Below, in pieces: positions 7,646 to 14,156 of a stretch of DNA of 40,775 bases. Source of the DNA: an uncultured Clostridia bacterium (lineage in GTDB: Bacteria > Bacillota > Clostridia > Oscillospirales > Ruminococcaceae); assembly GCA_947630845.1 (NCBI GenBank), contig CANRJB010000004.1:1-40775 (forward strand), written 5' to 3'. Each line of letters opens with the position of its first letter. Positions within the stretch are counted from its first letter, which is position 1. Both the position numbers and the translations under genes were made by a program. The notes beneath the pieces are model-generated. The model did not search any database, was not told where the DNA came from, and was given only the letters and a program-made list of their open reading frames with translations.

Positions 7646-8830
7646 TCATGCTCCATTTTCATGCGGACAGTGTTCCTTTTGAAAAATAACATGGTAAGCT
7701 TCCTCAGCCATGCGCCGGTAGGCAGCATCACTGGGATGCAGATGGTCACCGCTATCATACCCCGGTGCAAATCTTGCCGGATGTGACGAATCACAGACTG
7801 CCTTGTCAAAGTCAATGCAGCCATCTGCCTCATTTGTTGTCCGCATCCACGCATTGATCGCTGTACGAAGCTCTTCCCGGAAGTCTGCATAGGTACGCCA
7901 ACCCTCGATTGGAAGAAGCGTACCGAGCCATATCTTCATGCCCATCTCTCTTGCCCATGCGATATACTGACGCAGACCTGCGATCATTTCTTCCGCAGTG
8001 GGAAGATCACTCCACGGACGGAAGGGATTGACATCCGTGCCGACAGGATGGATAATATCATTGATGCCATGCTGAATGATGACATGATCTGCACCTGTGA
8101 CAGGAAATTCATGCGGAAAGCGAATCGAACCCTTTAATCCATAAGATTCATAGGTCACATTGTCATATTGCCGCAGGATACGTGTACCACTTGCCGCTTT
8201 ACGGATGATGGAAACGTTTCCGTCACCTTCATTCAGCGTTTTTTGTATCAGATGATCCGGCCACGCCTGTGCGGTAATGGAATCGCCATAGCAGACAATG
8301 CAATGATTGTCCGGAGATGTCAGTATGTCGATGTCACTTAGAAAATAAAAGCAGTTGATTTTTTTGGAATATTCCAGAGGCAGAATGTCCTCATCCGCAT
8401 AATCACCGACTGCAAAATACCCTTCAGACAGCGGTCCGGTAATGATCACAGCAGACCGCATTTCTGTGAAGCCTTCAAAATACATGCTGACAGCGATTTT
8501 TTCTCCACGCCTGACCGGAAATGGCAGGGGATCACTTTGCAGCCTTGCTCCGGCAGGGAGCGTTACGGAACGGCTGCCGTCAAAAGTCAGGGGAACGCTG
8601 TCGGAAACCTCTGCACCACGGACAGAGCGTGCAACAGATGCATGATGAATGGTGACAGGTTCATTTCCACAAAAATTATCAAATGTAACCCTGATTGCCT
8701 TTCCATCGAGCATCATTGTCATCGGATACCGGAGTGTCAGATGCTTTCCATAATTTTCCGGGCGACGCTCCCGGATGGAGATGGCATTTCCCCATACTGC
8801 AACCCATTTTTCATCATTTTTCCGCTCCAT
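7646..8830 (-). CDS. SGNH/GDSL-family hydrolase (esterase-like)
   Basis: This is a 394-residue serine hydrolase of the SGNH fold, likely an esterase or deacetylase acting on an acylated carbohydrate. Block I is GDSIT, with nucleophile Ser184. Block II Gly is about 215 (AASGTRI), block III is HGIND with Asn257, and block V is DHLH with Asp362 and His365. The catalytic domain is residues ~175-385. Residues 1-170 form a separate beta-rich N-terminal domain, like that seen in some two-domain carbohydrate esterases; this resemblance is an inference. There is no signal peptide, so it is probably cytoplasmic. The start at 8830 has GAGG about 9 nt upstream. The frame is open to 8899, but the promoter (-10 at 8871-8876) lies inside that extension. 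It is divergent from the corC-type gene. The substrate cannot be told from sequence. Confidence 0.85.
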   Translation of the reverse strand: MERKNDEKWVAVWGNAISIRERRPENYGKHLTLRYPMTMMLDGKAIRVTFDNFCGNEPVTIHHASVARSVRGAEVSDSVPLTFDGSRSVTLPAGARLQSDPLPFPVRRGEKIAVSMYFEGFTEMRSAVIITGPLSEGYFAVGDYADEDILPLEYSKKINCFYFLSDIDILTSPDNHCIVCYGDSITAQAWPDHLIQKTLNEGDGNVSIIRKAASGTRILRQYDNVTYESYGLKGSIRFPHEFPVTGADHVIIQHGINDIIHPVGTDVNPFRPWSDLPTAEEMIAGLRQYIAWAREMGMKIWLGTLLPIEGWRTYADFREELRTAINAWMRTTNEADGCIDFDKAVCDSSHPARFAPGYDSGDHLHPSDAAYRRMAEEAYHVIFQKEHCPHENGA

Positions 8831-8870
8831 AACTGTATCCTCACTCTCCGGCATAATGATTCCTATATTC

Positions 8871-8899
8871 ATTATAACGGATTTATTGTGTTTTGTCAA
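8871..8899 (-). promoter_or_regulatory. Promoter of the SGNH hydrolase gene
   Basis: On the minus strand, TTGACA (8894-8899) and TATAAT (8871-8876) are a consensus pair with a 17-bp spacer. The start should fall near 8864. This fixes the hydrolase start codon downstream of 8864. Confidence 0.88.
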
Positions 8900-8939
8900 C
8901 AGTTGTATTGTGCATTATGAAAAAAACATGGGCTGGCCC

Positions 8940-8968
8940 TTGACAAAGCAGCACACCTGTGCTATAAT
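8940..8968 (+). promoter_or_regulatory. Promoter of the corC-type gene
   Basis: TTGACA (8940-8945) and TATAAT (8963-8968) with a 17-bp spacer make a consensus housekeeping promoter, divergent from the hydrolase promoter 40 bp away. Transcription should start near 8975, giving a leader of about 190 nt before the corC-type start. Confidence 0.88.
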
Positions 8969-8974
8969 GAGCTT

Positions 8975-9164
8975 ATATTGAAAAGGAGGAGCATATGACA
9001 CACAGCAGCACAGATGATGCGGGTGTCCCGTATCATAGTACGAATACATATCTATCGGCAGGGCATAGCAGGAATTTTGCTATACCCTTTTTGTGTTTCC
9101 TGCATGGATCTTCAACGAAAAAGATGATTTATGATTTGCATGATGAGAAGAGGAGATCCGTGAG
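8975..9164 (+). promoter_or_regulatory. Structured leader with terminator and alternative stem
   Basis: The leader contains a 10-bp hairpin with one G-U pair (ATGATGCGGG 9014-9023, CCCGTATCAT 9027-9036). A terminator-like hairpin follows (GGGCATAGCA 9061-9070, TGCTATACCC 9078-9087, one mismatch), directly followed by TTTTT at 9088-9092. A third stem, GCAGGAA (9068-9074) with TTCCTGC (9097-9103), shares bases 9068-9070 with the terminator left arm, so the two cannot form fully together. This is the layout of a transcription attenuator or riboswitch. It does not match any riboswitch consensus I can recall. A 57-codon ORF also spans it. Confidence 0.6.
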
Positions 9165-9168
9165 ATGA
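8995..9168 (+). CDS. Possible 57-aa leader ORF overlapping the corC-type start
   Basis: An ATG at 8995 follows AAAGGAGGAG at ideal spacing and opens a 57-codon frame starting MTHSSTDDAGVPYHSTN and ending EKRRSVR. Its TGA (9166-9168) overlaps the next ATG as ATGA, so ribosomes finishing this ORF could restart on the corC-type gene. The peptide is polar, has no membrane segment, no signal peptide and no run of one amino acid typical of amino-acid attenuators. It covers the hairpins of the leader, so translation through it would melt them. It may be a real small protein, a coupling leader peptide, or a chance ORF over a riboswitch. The strong ribosome binding site and the ATGA overlap are the reasons for listing it. 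Confidence 0.4.
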   Translation: MTHSSTDDAGVPYHSTNTYLSAGHSRNFAIPFLCFLHGSSTKKMIYDLHDEKRRSVR

Positions 9169-10427
9169 GTGATATGTTTTCATTGATTTTGATTCTCATT
9201 TGTATTTTGCTTTCCATGTTTTTTTCGGCAGCAGAAACGGCATTTAATTCCGTCAGCCGTATCCGGTTGAAAAATAGAGAAAGTGAAGGCAGCAAAAAGG
9301 CTGCTCTCGTCCTGAAATTATTGGATCAGTATGACAGGATGCTGTCTGCGATCCTGATCGGGAATAATATTGTCAATATTGCATGTACATCATTGGCAAC
9401 CTTATTATTTGTGGCATTGTTGAAAGACGAGAATCTGGGAGCAACGGTCTCTACGGCAGTGGTGACGGTTGTACTGCTGATTTTTGGCGAAATTTCTCCG
9501 AAAACCATTGCAAAGGAAAATGCGGAACGCTTTTCCATGTTTGCCGCACCGTTCCTGAACGGCATTATGATACTGCTGACCCCGTTTACTTGGATCTTCG
9601 GACTCTGGCAGAAAATGCTGAGCCATGTTTTCAAGTCCTCCGGAGACTCCGGCATTACGGAACAGGAGCTTCTGACCATTGTGGATGAAGCGGAACAGGG
9701 TGGTAACATTGATGCGGACGAAGGGGAGCTGATTCGTTCAGCCATTGAATTCAATGAGCTGGAGGTCAGGGACATCTTTACACCCCGTATCGACATTCAG
9801 GCGATTCGTTCAGACATGACAAAAGAAGAAACGGCAAAGATATTTTCCGAATCCGGTTATTCCCGGCTGCCGGTTTATGAAGATACGATCGACAATATTA
9901 TCGGCATCATCTATCTGAAAGACTTCTATAATACTGCATTTATGAAAAAGGCAGATATTTCTGAGATCATCAAGCCCGTTATTTTTGTTCCGAAAAGTAA
10001 AAAGATAGCAGATCTCCGGAAGGAATTACAGGAGCAGCAACTGCATATTGCTGTGGTGATGGATGAATTCGGATGTACCGTAGGGCTTGTGACACTGGAG
10101 GATATTCTGGAGGAACTGGTTGGCGAGATCTGGGACGAACATGATGAAATTGTGAGGGAGATTTCTAAGGTAAATGACAACACATGGGTCGTATCCGGTA
10201 AGGCAAATGTGGAAAAGGTTTTTGAAATTCTGGATATGGATTGCGCCTTTGAAGCAATGACAGTCAGCGGATGGGTCATGGAAATTCTGGAAAAAATTCC
10301 AAGTGAAGGCGATACTTTCGAGAATGACGGACTGCATGTCAAGGTCCTGCGCATGTATGGGAAGCGCATCGAGCAAGTGGAGATCGTTAAGATACCCGAA
10401 GCGGACGATGAAAAAACAGAAGAATAA
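9165..10427 (+). CDS. HlyC/CorC-family (CNNM-type) membrane protein
   Basis: This 420-residue integral membrane protein of the CNNM/CorC (DUF21) family is implicated in Mg2+ and Co2+ export or homeostasis. The N-terminal membrane domain (~1-190) begins MSDMFSLILILICILLSMFF and includes SAAETAFNSVSR and FGEISPKTIAKENAE, both family hallmarks. Two CBS motifs follow (~205-330), with FTPRIDIQAI, YSRLPVYEDTIDNIIGI and VVMDEFGCTVGLVTLEDILE; these bind adenine nucleotides in the family. The C-terminal CorC_HlyC domain (~340-415) starts near NTWVVSGKANVEKVF. The length is normal. AGGAGA lies about 10 nt before the ATG. The ion specificity is not visible. Expression is probably controlled by the leader upstream. 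I would not call it a hemolysin; that is a historical family name. Confidence 0.9.
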   Translation: MSDMFSLILILICILLSMFFSAAETAFNSVSRIRLKNRESEGSKKAALVLKLLDQYDRMLSAILIGNNIVNIACTSLATLLFVALLKDENLGATVSTAVVTVVLLIFGEISPKTIAKENAERFSMFAAPFLNGIMILLTPFTWIFGLWQKMLSHVFKSSGDSGITEQELLTIVDEAEQGGNIDADEGELIRSAIEFNELEVRDIFTPRIDIQAIRSDMTKEETAKIFSESGYSRLPVYEDTIDNIIGIIYLKDFYNTAFMKKADISEIIKPVIFVPKSKKIADLRKELQEQQLHIAVVMDEFGCTVGLVTLEDILEELVGEIWDEHDEIVREISKVNDNTWVVSGKANVEKVFEILDMDCAFEAMTVSGWVMEILEKIPSEGDTFENDGLHVKVLRMYGKRIEQVEIVKIPEADDEKTEE

Positions 10428-10463
10428 ATGAAATTTGTCAGAATGGTTTTCAGATTTTCCCTT

Positions 10464-10492
10464 TGATAAATTCACACCGAAAGCTCATACTA
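10464..10492 (+). promoter_or_regulatory. Forespore-type (sigma-G/F-like) promoter
   Basis: CATACTA (10486-10492) is an exact match to the -10 consensus of forespore sigma factors, and TGATAA (10464-10469), 16 bp upstream, resembles their -35 (TGAATA). It precedes the SASP gene, which in Bacillus is a sigma-G target. A small hairpin (TGCGGC 10497-10502, GCCGCA 10509-10514) lies in the 5' untranslated region. Confidence 0.68.
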
Positions 10493-10568
10493 CTGTTGCG
10501 GCACAAAAGCCGCACTTGAAAATGAGATCAAACGCACGATTGAACGTGCATGTAGAGGAGAATGAGTT

Positions 10569-10748
10569 ATGAAGGGTGAATTTACGCAGAAGGGCAAAGA
10601 AGCTATGGAGCGTTTCAAGATGGAGTCCGCCAGTGAGGTCGGTGTAACTCTGAAGCAGGGTTACAATGGCGACCTGACTGCAAGAGAGGCTGGCTCTATC
10701 GGTGGGCAGATGGTCAAGAAGATGATCGATGCCTATAAGATGCAGTAA
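10569..10748 (+). CDS. Alpha/beta-type small acid-soluble spore protein
   Basis: This 59-residue protein matches the alpha/beta SASP family, which coats and protects DNA in the dormant spore core and is degraded on germination by the protease GPR. The conserved halves are visible: MESASEVGVTLKQGYNGDLT (about residues 18-37), where the MES/ASE stretch corresponds to the GPR cleavage region, and AREAGSIGGQMVKKMIDAY (38-56), the DNA-contacting C-terminal motif GSxGGxMVK. It is short for the family (60-75) because the N-terminus is brief. The ATG at 10569 has GAGGAG about 8 nt upstream; an earlier ATG at 10562 is too close. A forespore-type promoter lies upstream and a strong terminator downstream, so it is monocistronic. 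It indicates a spore-forming lineage. Confidence 0.88.
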   Translation: MKGEFTQKGKEAMERFKMESASEVGVTLKQGYNGDLTAREAGSIGGQMVKKMIDAYKMQ

Positions 10749-10810
10749 AACTCGACACACTTTAACCGTAAAAACGGATGCTGTGAAAAATCTTTCCAGC
10801 AGGCAATAAA

Positions 10811-10852
10811 AAAACAGGCAGAGCTTTCCTTTTACAGCTCTGCCTGTTTTTT
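10811..10852 (+). terminator. Strong terminator behind the SASP gene
   Basis: A 15-bp perfect stem (10811-10825 with 10836-10850; core ACAGGCAGAGCT / AGCTCTGCCTGT) has T runs on both sides. It should terminate the SASP transcript and could also act on the minus strand. Confidence 0.92.
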
Positions 10853-10901
10853 ATCGATGGAGTTTTCTGCTCAATGAAAAAAGCTTCATATTTAGCGATA
10901 A

Positions 10902-10924
10902 AAACGGTAACATATTTACCGTTT
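10902..10924. repeat. Inverted repeat upstream of the sigma gene promoter
   Basis: AAACGGTAA (10902-10910) and TTACCGTTT (10916-10924) form a perfect 9-bp palindrome with a 5-bp centre, ending 11 bp before the -35 box. It has no T tract. Its position fits an operator bound by a dimeric regulator. Confidence 0.5.
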
Positions 10925-10935
10925 CCAATTTTCTA

Positions 10936-10964
10936 TTGACGAATTAACAATTATGTTGTATAAT
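10936..10964 (+). promoter_or_regulatory. Promoter of the second sigma factor gene
   Basis: TTGACG (10936-10941) and TATAAT (10959-10964), spacer 17 bp, precede the sigma gene by 37 nt. This is a housekeeping-type promoter, so basal expression need not depend on the sigma factor itself. Confidence 0.85.
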
Positions 10965-11001
10965 AAATAGGAAAAATGACAGACAGTTTGGAGGGAGTCT
11001 T

Positions 11002-11466
11002 ATGCACAAGTCAGTAATAGACAACATCATAAATGAGTACTACAAAGAAATTTTGAAATATTGCCACAAGCATCTGCACGGTGATATGCATGGAGCAGAG
11101 GACTGCACACAGGAAGTATTTCTGCGGCTGCATCAGAAAATCAATACTCTGAATATGCGCTCAGATATTCGTCCGTGGCTGTACCGGACGGCAGACTGGG
11201 TCATCAAGGAATATCTTCGTCACAATCCGGAAACGACAGATATAGATGCCATTCCGGAAATTGCCGACACCACGTGGGATGAGGACGAAAGTCTGTTAGA
11301 TTGCCTGACCGGGGAGGAACGGATGCTTGTGGACGATTACTACAGCGGCAGGGATAAGGAGAAACTTGCTGCTGAAAAGGGCATAACACTGAAATCGCTC
11401 TATGTACGTATCTGTCGTATCCGGAAAAAATTATTGTCCGAATTGGACAAAAATAACAAATCATAA
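11002..11466 (+). CDS. ECF-type RNA polymerase sigma factor
   Basis: This is a compact 154-residue sigma-70-family protein. Region 2 covers about residues 8-75, with YYKEILKYCHKHLHGDMHGA, EDCTQEVFLRLHQK and the -10 recognition helix IRPWLYRTADWVIKEYLR. Region 4 covers about 100-150, with CLTGEERMLVDDYYSGRDKE and the helix-turn-helix LAAEKGITLKSLYVRICRIR. The linker is short and acidic. GGAGGGAG lies about 7 nt before the ATG. The next gene encodes a membrane protein with a cytoplasmic N-terminus and a DUF4367-like outer domain, a common ECF partner, but a terminator hairpin lies between them, so they may be expressed at different levels. The likely regulon (inference) is the set of secreted genes just downstream. 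Confidence 0.88.
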   Translation: MHKSVIDNIINEYYKEILKYCHKHLHGDMHGAEDCTQEVFLRLHQKINTLNMRSDIRPWLYRTADWVIKEYLRHNPETTDIDAIPEIADTTWDEDESLLDCLTGEERMLVDDYYSGRDKEKLAAEKGITLKSLYVRICRIRKKLLSELDKNNKS

Positions 11467-11485
11467 CCAATTTATTTGTGCATTT

Positions 11486-11527
11486 CCCCAAAGTTTTCTG
11501 ATGCATGTTAAGAAAACGGGGTTTTTT
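11486..11527 (+). terminator. Intrinsic terminator between sigma and partner gene
   Basis: The stem is CCCC (11486-11489) plus GTTTTCT (11493-11499) paired with AGAAAAC (11511-11517) plus GGGG (11518-11521), with an AAA bulge, followed by TTTTTT. It would end or attenuate the sigma transcript before the DUF4367-type gene. I could not find a housekeeping promoter for that gene downstream of it. Confidence 0.7.
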
Positions 11528-11629
11528 GTCAGTTCTATTATAGAGGGCAAAATGTATCCATAATTTCTTTCAGAAAACGTATATCCGAATGGGGAATGCT
11601 ATGAATTTAGTATCGGGAGGAGTAGTCTT

Positions 11630-12439
11630 ATGAAAACCAATTACCAACATCTGCTTTCGGATAAGTTTACGCAGGATGCCCTCAAGGAGATTGACGCAAT
11701 GCTGGCAAAAGAGCTGGATAAGCCGGCAAATAGCAGGGATTATGATAAAATCGAGGAATTGATCGACATCTACACCCATCTTACCGGAAAGGAAGAGGAA
11801 ATCGAACAGGCGGCAGAGGATGGTATTGCCGACTTACAGAAACGGCTGCATACCTCAAAACCTCGCATCAGCGTGAAAGTCAAGGTCATGTTGGCTGTTG
11901 CGTGTGTCGTCGTGACGATGCTGATTGCCAACACATTTACCGTTATGGCGTGGGATATGGACGTATTTTCTGTGATCGTCCATCTTAGCGATGGCAGTTT
12001 CTCTGTGGTTTTCCCGGAGAAAGAGGCGGTCATTCTGCCGACAACAGAGGAGGATCCCTACGGGATTCGGACGGAGTGTGCAAAACACGGTATGGATGTG
12101 GAAGCACCTACCTATTTGCCGGAAGGGTTTTACCTTACGAAAGCGTCTTATGTACCTAATGAAAACTATGCGAATATGGCTACATTCTGGTTTAACAGGG
12201 GTGATAATGAAGTTATCATATTCGGTTATGATTTGATTTTTGATGAAGAAGTTGAGTTTAATTATCCGTGTGATGAATTTAATTTATCTGAAATTGAAAT
12301 CAATGGCAATCCTGCAATTCTTTCAAAAGAAGACGAACAGTATACAATTGTCTGGAAGAATGGAGATATACAATGTGATATTTCCACACTTAATGTTGAC
12401 TATGATGAGTGCGATAAAGTTGTCGCATCTCTGAAATAG
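11630..12439 (+). CDS. DUF4367-type membrane protein, putative anti-sigma factor
   Basis: The 269-residue protein has a cytoplasmic, largely helical N-terminus (1-82, rich in Lys/Glu, with YDKIEELIDIYTHLTGKEEE). One membrane segment follows at about 85-107 (KVMLAVACVVVTMLIANTF) and then an extracytoplasmic domain (~110-269). That domain contains APTYLPEGFYLTKASYVPNE and ends with a hydrophilic beta-rich part (YTIVWKNGDIQCDIS), the pattern of DUF4367 domains linked to ECF sigma factors in Firmicutes. No zinc motif is present in the N-terminus. The start is supported by GGGAGGAG 10 nt upstream. The stop is 26 bp before the next start, so this gene and the small secreted protein probably share a transcript. 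It likely senses an envelope or substrate signal and controls the sigma factor encoded upstream. Confidence 0.65.
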   Translation: MKTNYQHLLSDKFTQDALKEIDAMLAKELDKPANSRDYDKIEELIDIYTHLTGKEEEIEQAAEDGIADLQKRLHTSKPRISVKVKVMLAVACVVVTMLIANTFTVMAWDMDVFSVIVHLSDGSFSVVFPEKEAVILPTTEEDPYGIRTECAKHGMDVEAPTYLPEGFYLTKASYVPNENYANMATFWFNRGDNEVIIFGYDLIFDEEVEFNYPCDEFNLSEIEINGNPAILSKEDEQYTIVWKNGDIQCDISTLNVDYDECDKVVASLK

Positions 12440-12465
12440 AATTTTAATGAAAGGAGGTAATTCCA

Positions 12466-12927
12466 ATGAAGAGGTTTGTTACAGCGTTTCTGGTATCCTC
12501 AATGCTCTTAGCTAACATGGCAGTATTGCCGGCAAGTGCTGAATCTGTTCCATCCTGTATCGCTGCAAATCCGGATGCTGAGATCCAAGCCGCTGGATTG
12601 CTGAGCAAATTTGATCTCACAATTCAAGCCAGTAACGGACAGCTTTGTCTGAATGGTACTACAAGAGGATATTCGGAAATGAAGACGATCGGCTTTAAGG
12701 ACTTCAAAATCGAACAAAGCCAAAATAACAGCACGTGGGTGACTTATGATTACAAACTGGACGACATTCTGGCATCCAATGTATCAGAATGTAATATTCA
12801 GAATCTGAAACTTTCTGTTGCCAAAGGTTACTACTATCGTGTGACCTGTACGTTTTACGCCAAAGAAAAGGGGTTGTTTGGGTCTTCGCAAAGTGAGATC
12901 CGTACTTCCAACAGCATAAAAGTCTGA
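12466..12927 (+). CDS. Small secreted protein of unknown function
   Basis: This is a 153-residue exported protein. The signal peptide is clear: MKRFVTAFLVSSMLLANMAV followed by LPASA, with cleavage likely after residue 25. The mature part is about 128 residues and beta-rich, with alternating hydrophobic residues (LTIQASNGQLCLNGTTRGYS, WVTYDYKLDDI, GYYYRVTCTFYAKEKG). It has four cysteines, which could form disulfides. No catalytic motif or dockerin is present. The start has AAAGGAGG at 8 nt spacing. The gene follows the DUF4367 gene closely and precedes a cohesin-like/dockerin gene, so I infer a role at the cell surface or outside the cell. It may belong to a DUF family of small clostridial secreted proteins, but I cannot name one with confidence. 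Confidence 0.7.
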   Translation: MKRFVTAFLVSSMLLANMAVLPASAESVPSCIAANPDAEIQAAGLLSKFDLTIQASNGQLCLNGTTRGYSEMKTIGFKDFKIEQSQNNSTWVTYDYKLDDILASNVSECNIQNLKLSVAKGYYYRVTCTFYAKEKGLFGSSQSEIRTSNSIKV

Positions 12928-13000
12928 CAGCAAAAAGTCGTCTGCCCTCGGCGGAATCTGACACAATAGGGTAAAAATTATAATTAAAGGAGAAATGGTT

Positions 13001-13825
13001 ATGAAATTACAAAAGGTTTTAGCGGTGGTTTTCTCTCTGGTAATGGTCACAGGTGCGGCAGCTCTTCCGGCATCTGCGGCTAAGGTAAATGTTTACTCTA
13101 CCCATTTGGAGACACTTGCAAATGATGTGGTGGCAGAAAATGGTGATGTCGTGCCTGCTGGTACAACTGCCCTGACGGTATCACTTTCTGGCAATACCGG
13201 ATTCAGTGATGGGACTTTTACGCTCACAATTGGTGAGGGGTATGAAGTCATGACTGATGAAAACGGCGAGCCTCTTTTTGAAAAGGGGTCACTCATGCAG
13301 GACTTTCATGTAGCTGTTGCGGCAACTGAAACAAATGCGTGTGTTGCATATGCATCGGCAGATAAAGTCAATTCTGATGGGGAACTGGTGACACTCTATC
13401 TCACTGGAAACGGCAGTGAAGAATTCAAGGTTTCCGAACTAAAAAAACCCGAAGTTTCACCAAGCTATGTGGTCTACTCATTGGTCGGTGATGCTAATGG
13501 AGACGGCTATATCGGTGCAGATGATGCTGCTACAATTTATTCCGCTAATAGTGCCCATGGTGCTTTACATTACCAAACTCAGGTAGAACACTATAAGGAC
13601 GATGGTGGAAAAGAATTTCACACCTACTTCCCTCTTGCCTTTCACCCTGTTAATGTAAACTGTTGGAATGAGGACGGTTGGGAAAAAATTCTGGAAGAAA
13701 CAGGTATAGATATCAGGGTAATCAATCAGAAGGATGGAGACGAAATATTAAACTATATTGCTCATTCAGGTGCAGGTGGTTCCTATACCGGATTGGTAGG
13801 TCAGCTGGGAAAAGCAGAGTTTTAA
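13001..13825 (+). CDS. Secreted protein with cohesin-like domain and split dockerin
   Basis: This is a 274-residue exported protein. I choose the ATG at 13001 over the one at 12995 because AAAGGAG is then 8 nt away rather than 2. The signal peptide is MKLQKVLAVVFSLVMVTGAA followed by ALPASA. Residues ~28-147 are beta-rich and cohesin-like (AGTTALTVSLSGNTGFSDGT, then FTLTIGEGYEVM), but this is a weak match by eye. A dockerin follows: loop one GDANGDGYIGADDAATIY (163-180) is a good EF-hand-like repeat. The second half (about 219-259, ending VINQKDGDEILNYIAHSGAG) is separated by a ~40-residue insert and lacks the canonical Asp/Asn spacing. If functional, the dockerin would anchor it to a scaffoldin; a cohesin-like part would let it bind another dockerin. 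The insert makes calcium binding by the second loop doubtful. Confidence 0.65.
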   Translation: MKLQKVLAVVFSLVMVTGAAALPASAAKVNVYSTHLETLANDVVAENGDVVPAGTTALTVSLSGNTGFSDGTFTLTIGEGYEVMTDENGEPLFEKGSLMQDFHVAVAATETNACVAYASADKVNSDGELVTLYLTGNGSEEFKVSELKKPEVSPSYVVYSLVGDANGDGYIGADDAATIYSANSAHGALHYQTQVEHYKDDGGKEFHTYFPLAFHPVNVNCWNEDGWEKILEETGIDIRVINQKDGDEILNYIAHSGAGGSYTGLVGQLGKAEF

Positions 13826-13942
13826 TTCCAAGTCAATCTTCTGATTCCTTTTGACATACGGCGACCTCTAAAAACCGATTGGTGAAATTCAACAAAAATT
13901 AAATGAAATAATGTTCAAAATGCTGACTTTTTGAGTAAAGAA

Positions 13943-13971
13943 TTGACAAATGATGAGACTCGTGTTATACT
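13943..13971 (+). promoter_or_regulatory. Promoter of the 14157 dockerin gene
   Basis: TTGACA (13943-13948) and TATACT (13966-13971) with a 17-bp spacer. The predicted start lies in or at the edge of an (AT)10 tract at 13976-13995. A weak hairpin (AAAAAGC 14122-14128, GCTTTTT 14133-14139) lies just before the ribosome binding site. Confidence 0.78.
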
Positions 13972-13975
13972 TATA

Positions 13976-13995
13976 ATATATATATATATATATAT
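13976..13995. repeat. (AT)10 dinucleotide tract at the transcription start
   Basis: Ten AT units run directly downstream of the -10 box. Tracts of this kind can change length by slippage and can alter initiation, so length variation between strains would be informative. Confidence 0.85.
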
Positions 13996-14156
13996 GCACT
14001 TAGTCTTGAACATGAAAATGTGCAAACGGGTGGGTTTTTAGAGGTGCCCTTGTTTTGAGTTTCACGCTGTCTGTGATACTTTCTTTGATCGGATGGCAGG
14101 AAATTAGCAAGGATTCGCATAAAAAAGCTTGCGCTTTTTATCAAGGAGTGATGATT

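Larger units (their letters stand above)
13864..14045. repeat. 13-bp inverted repeats flanking a promoter cassette
   Basis: ACCTCTAAAAACC (13864-13876) and its exact reverse complement GGTTTTTAGAGGT (14033-14045) enclose 156 bp. This interval holds a consensus promoter and a 20-bp AT dinucleotide tract. The arrangement resembles a small non-autonomous element (MITE-like) with terminal inverted repeats, but no clear target-site duplication is visible. Confidence 0.5.

Noticed and set aside
8831-8899. Longer start for the SGNH hydrolase
   Set aside because: The consensus promoter lies inside this stretch, so the upstream ATGs are not transcribed or are at the extreme 5' end.
9165-10427. Hemolysin
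   Set aside because: The name comes from an old family label; the domains are CNNM, CBS and CorC_HlyC, which point to ion homeostasis.
13976-13995. Replication or recombination origin at the AT tract
   Set aside because: No DnaA boxes or iterons surround it; it lies between promoter and leader.
14055-14156. Upstream extension of the dockerin gene at 14157
   Set aside because: The signal peptide starts at 14157 with a well-spaced AAGGAG; the earlier codons precede it and match leader sequence.
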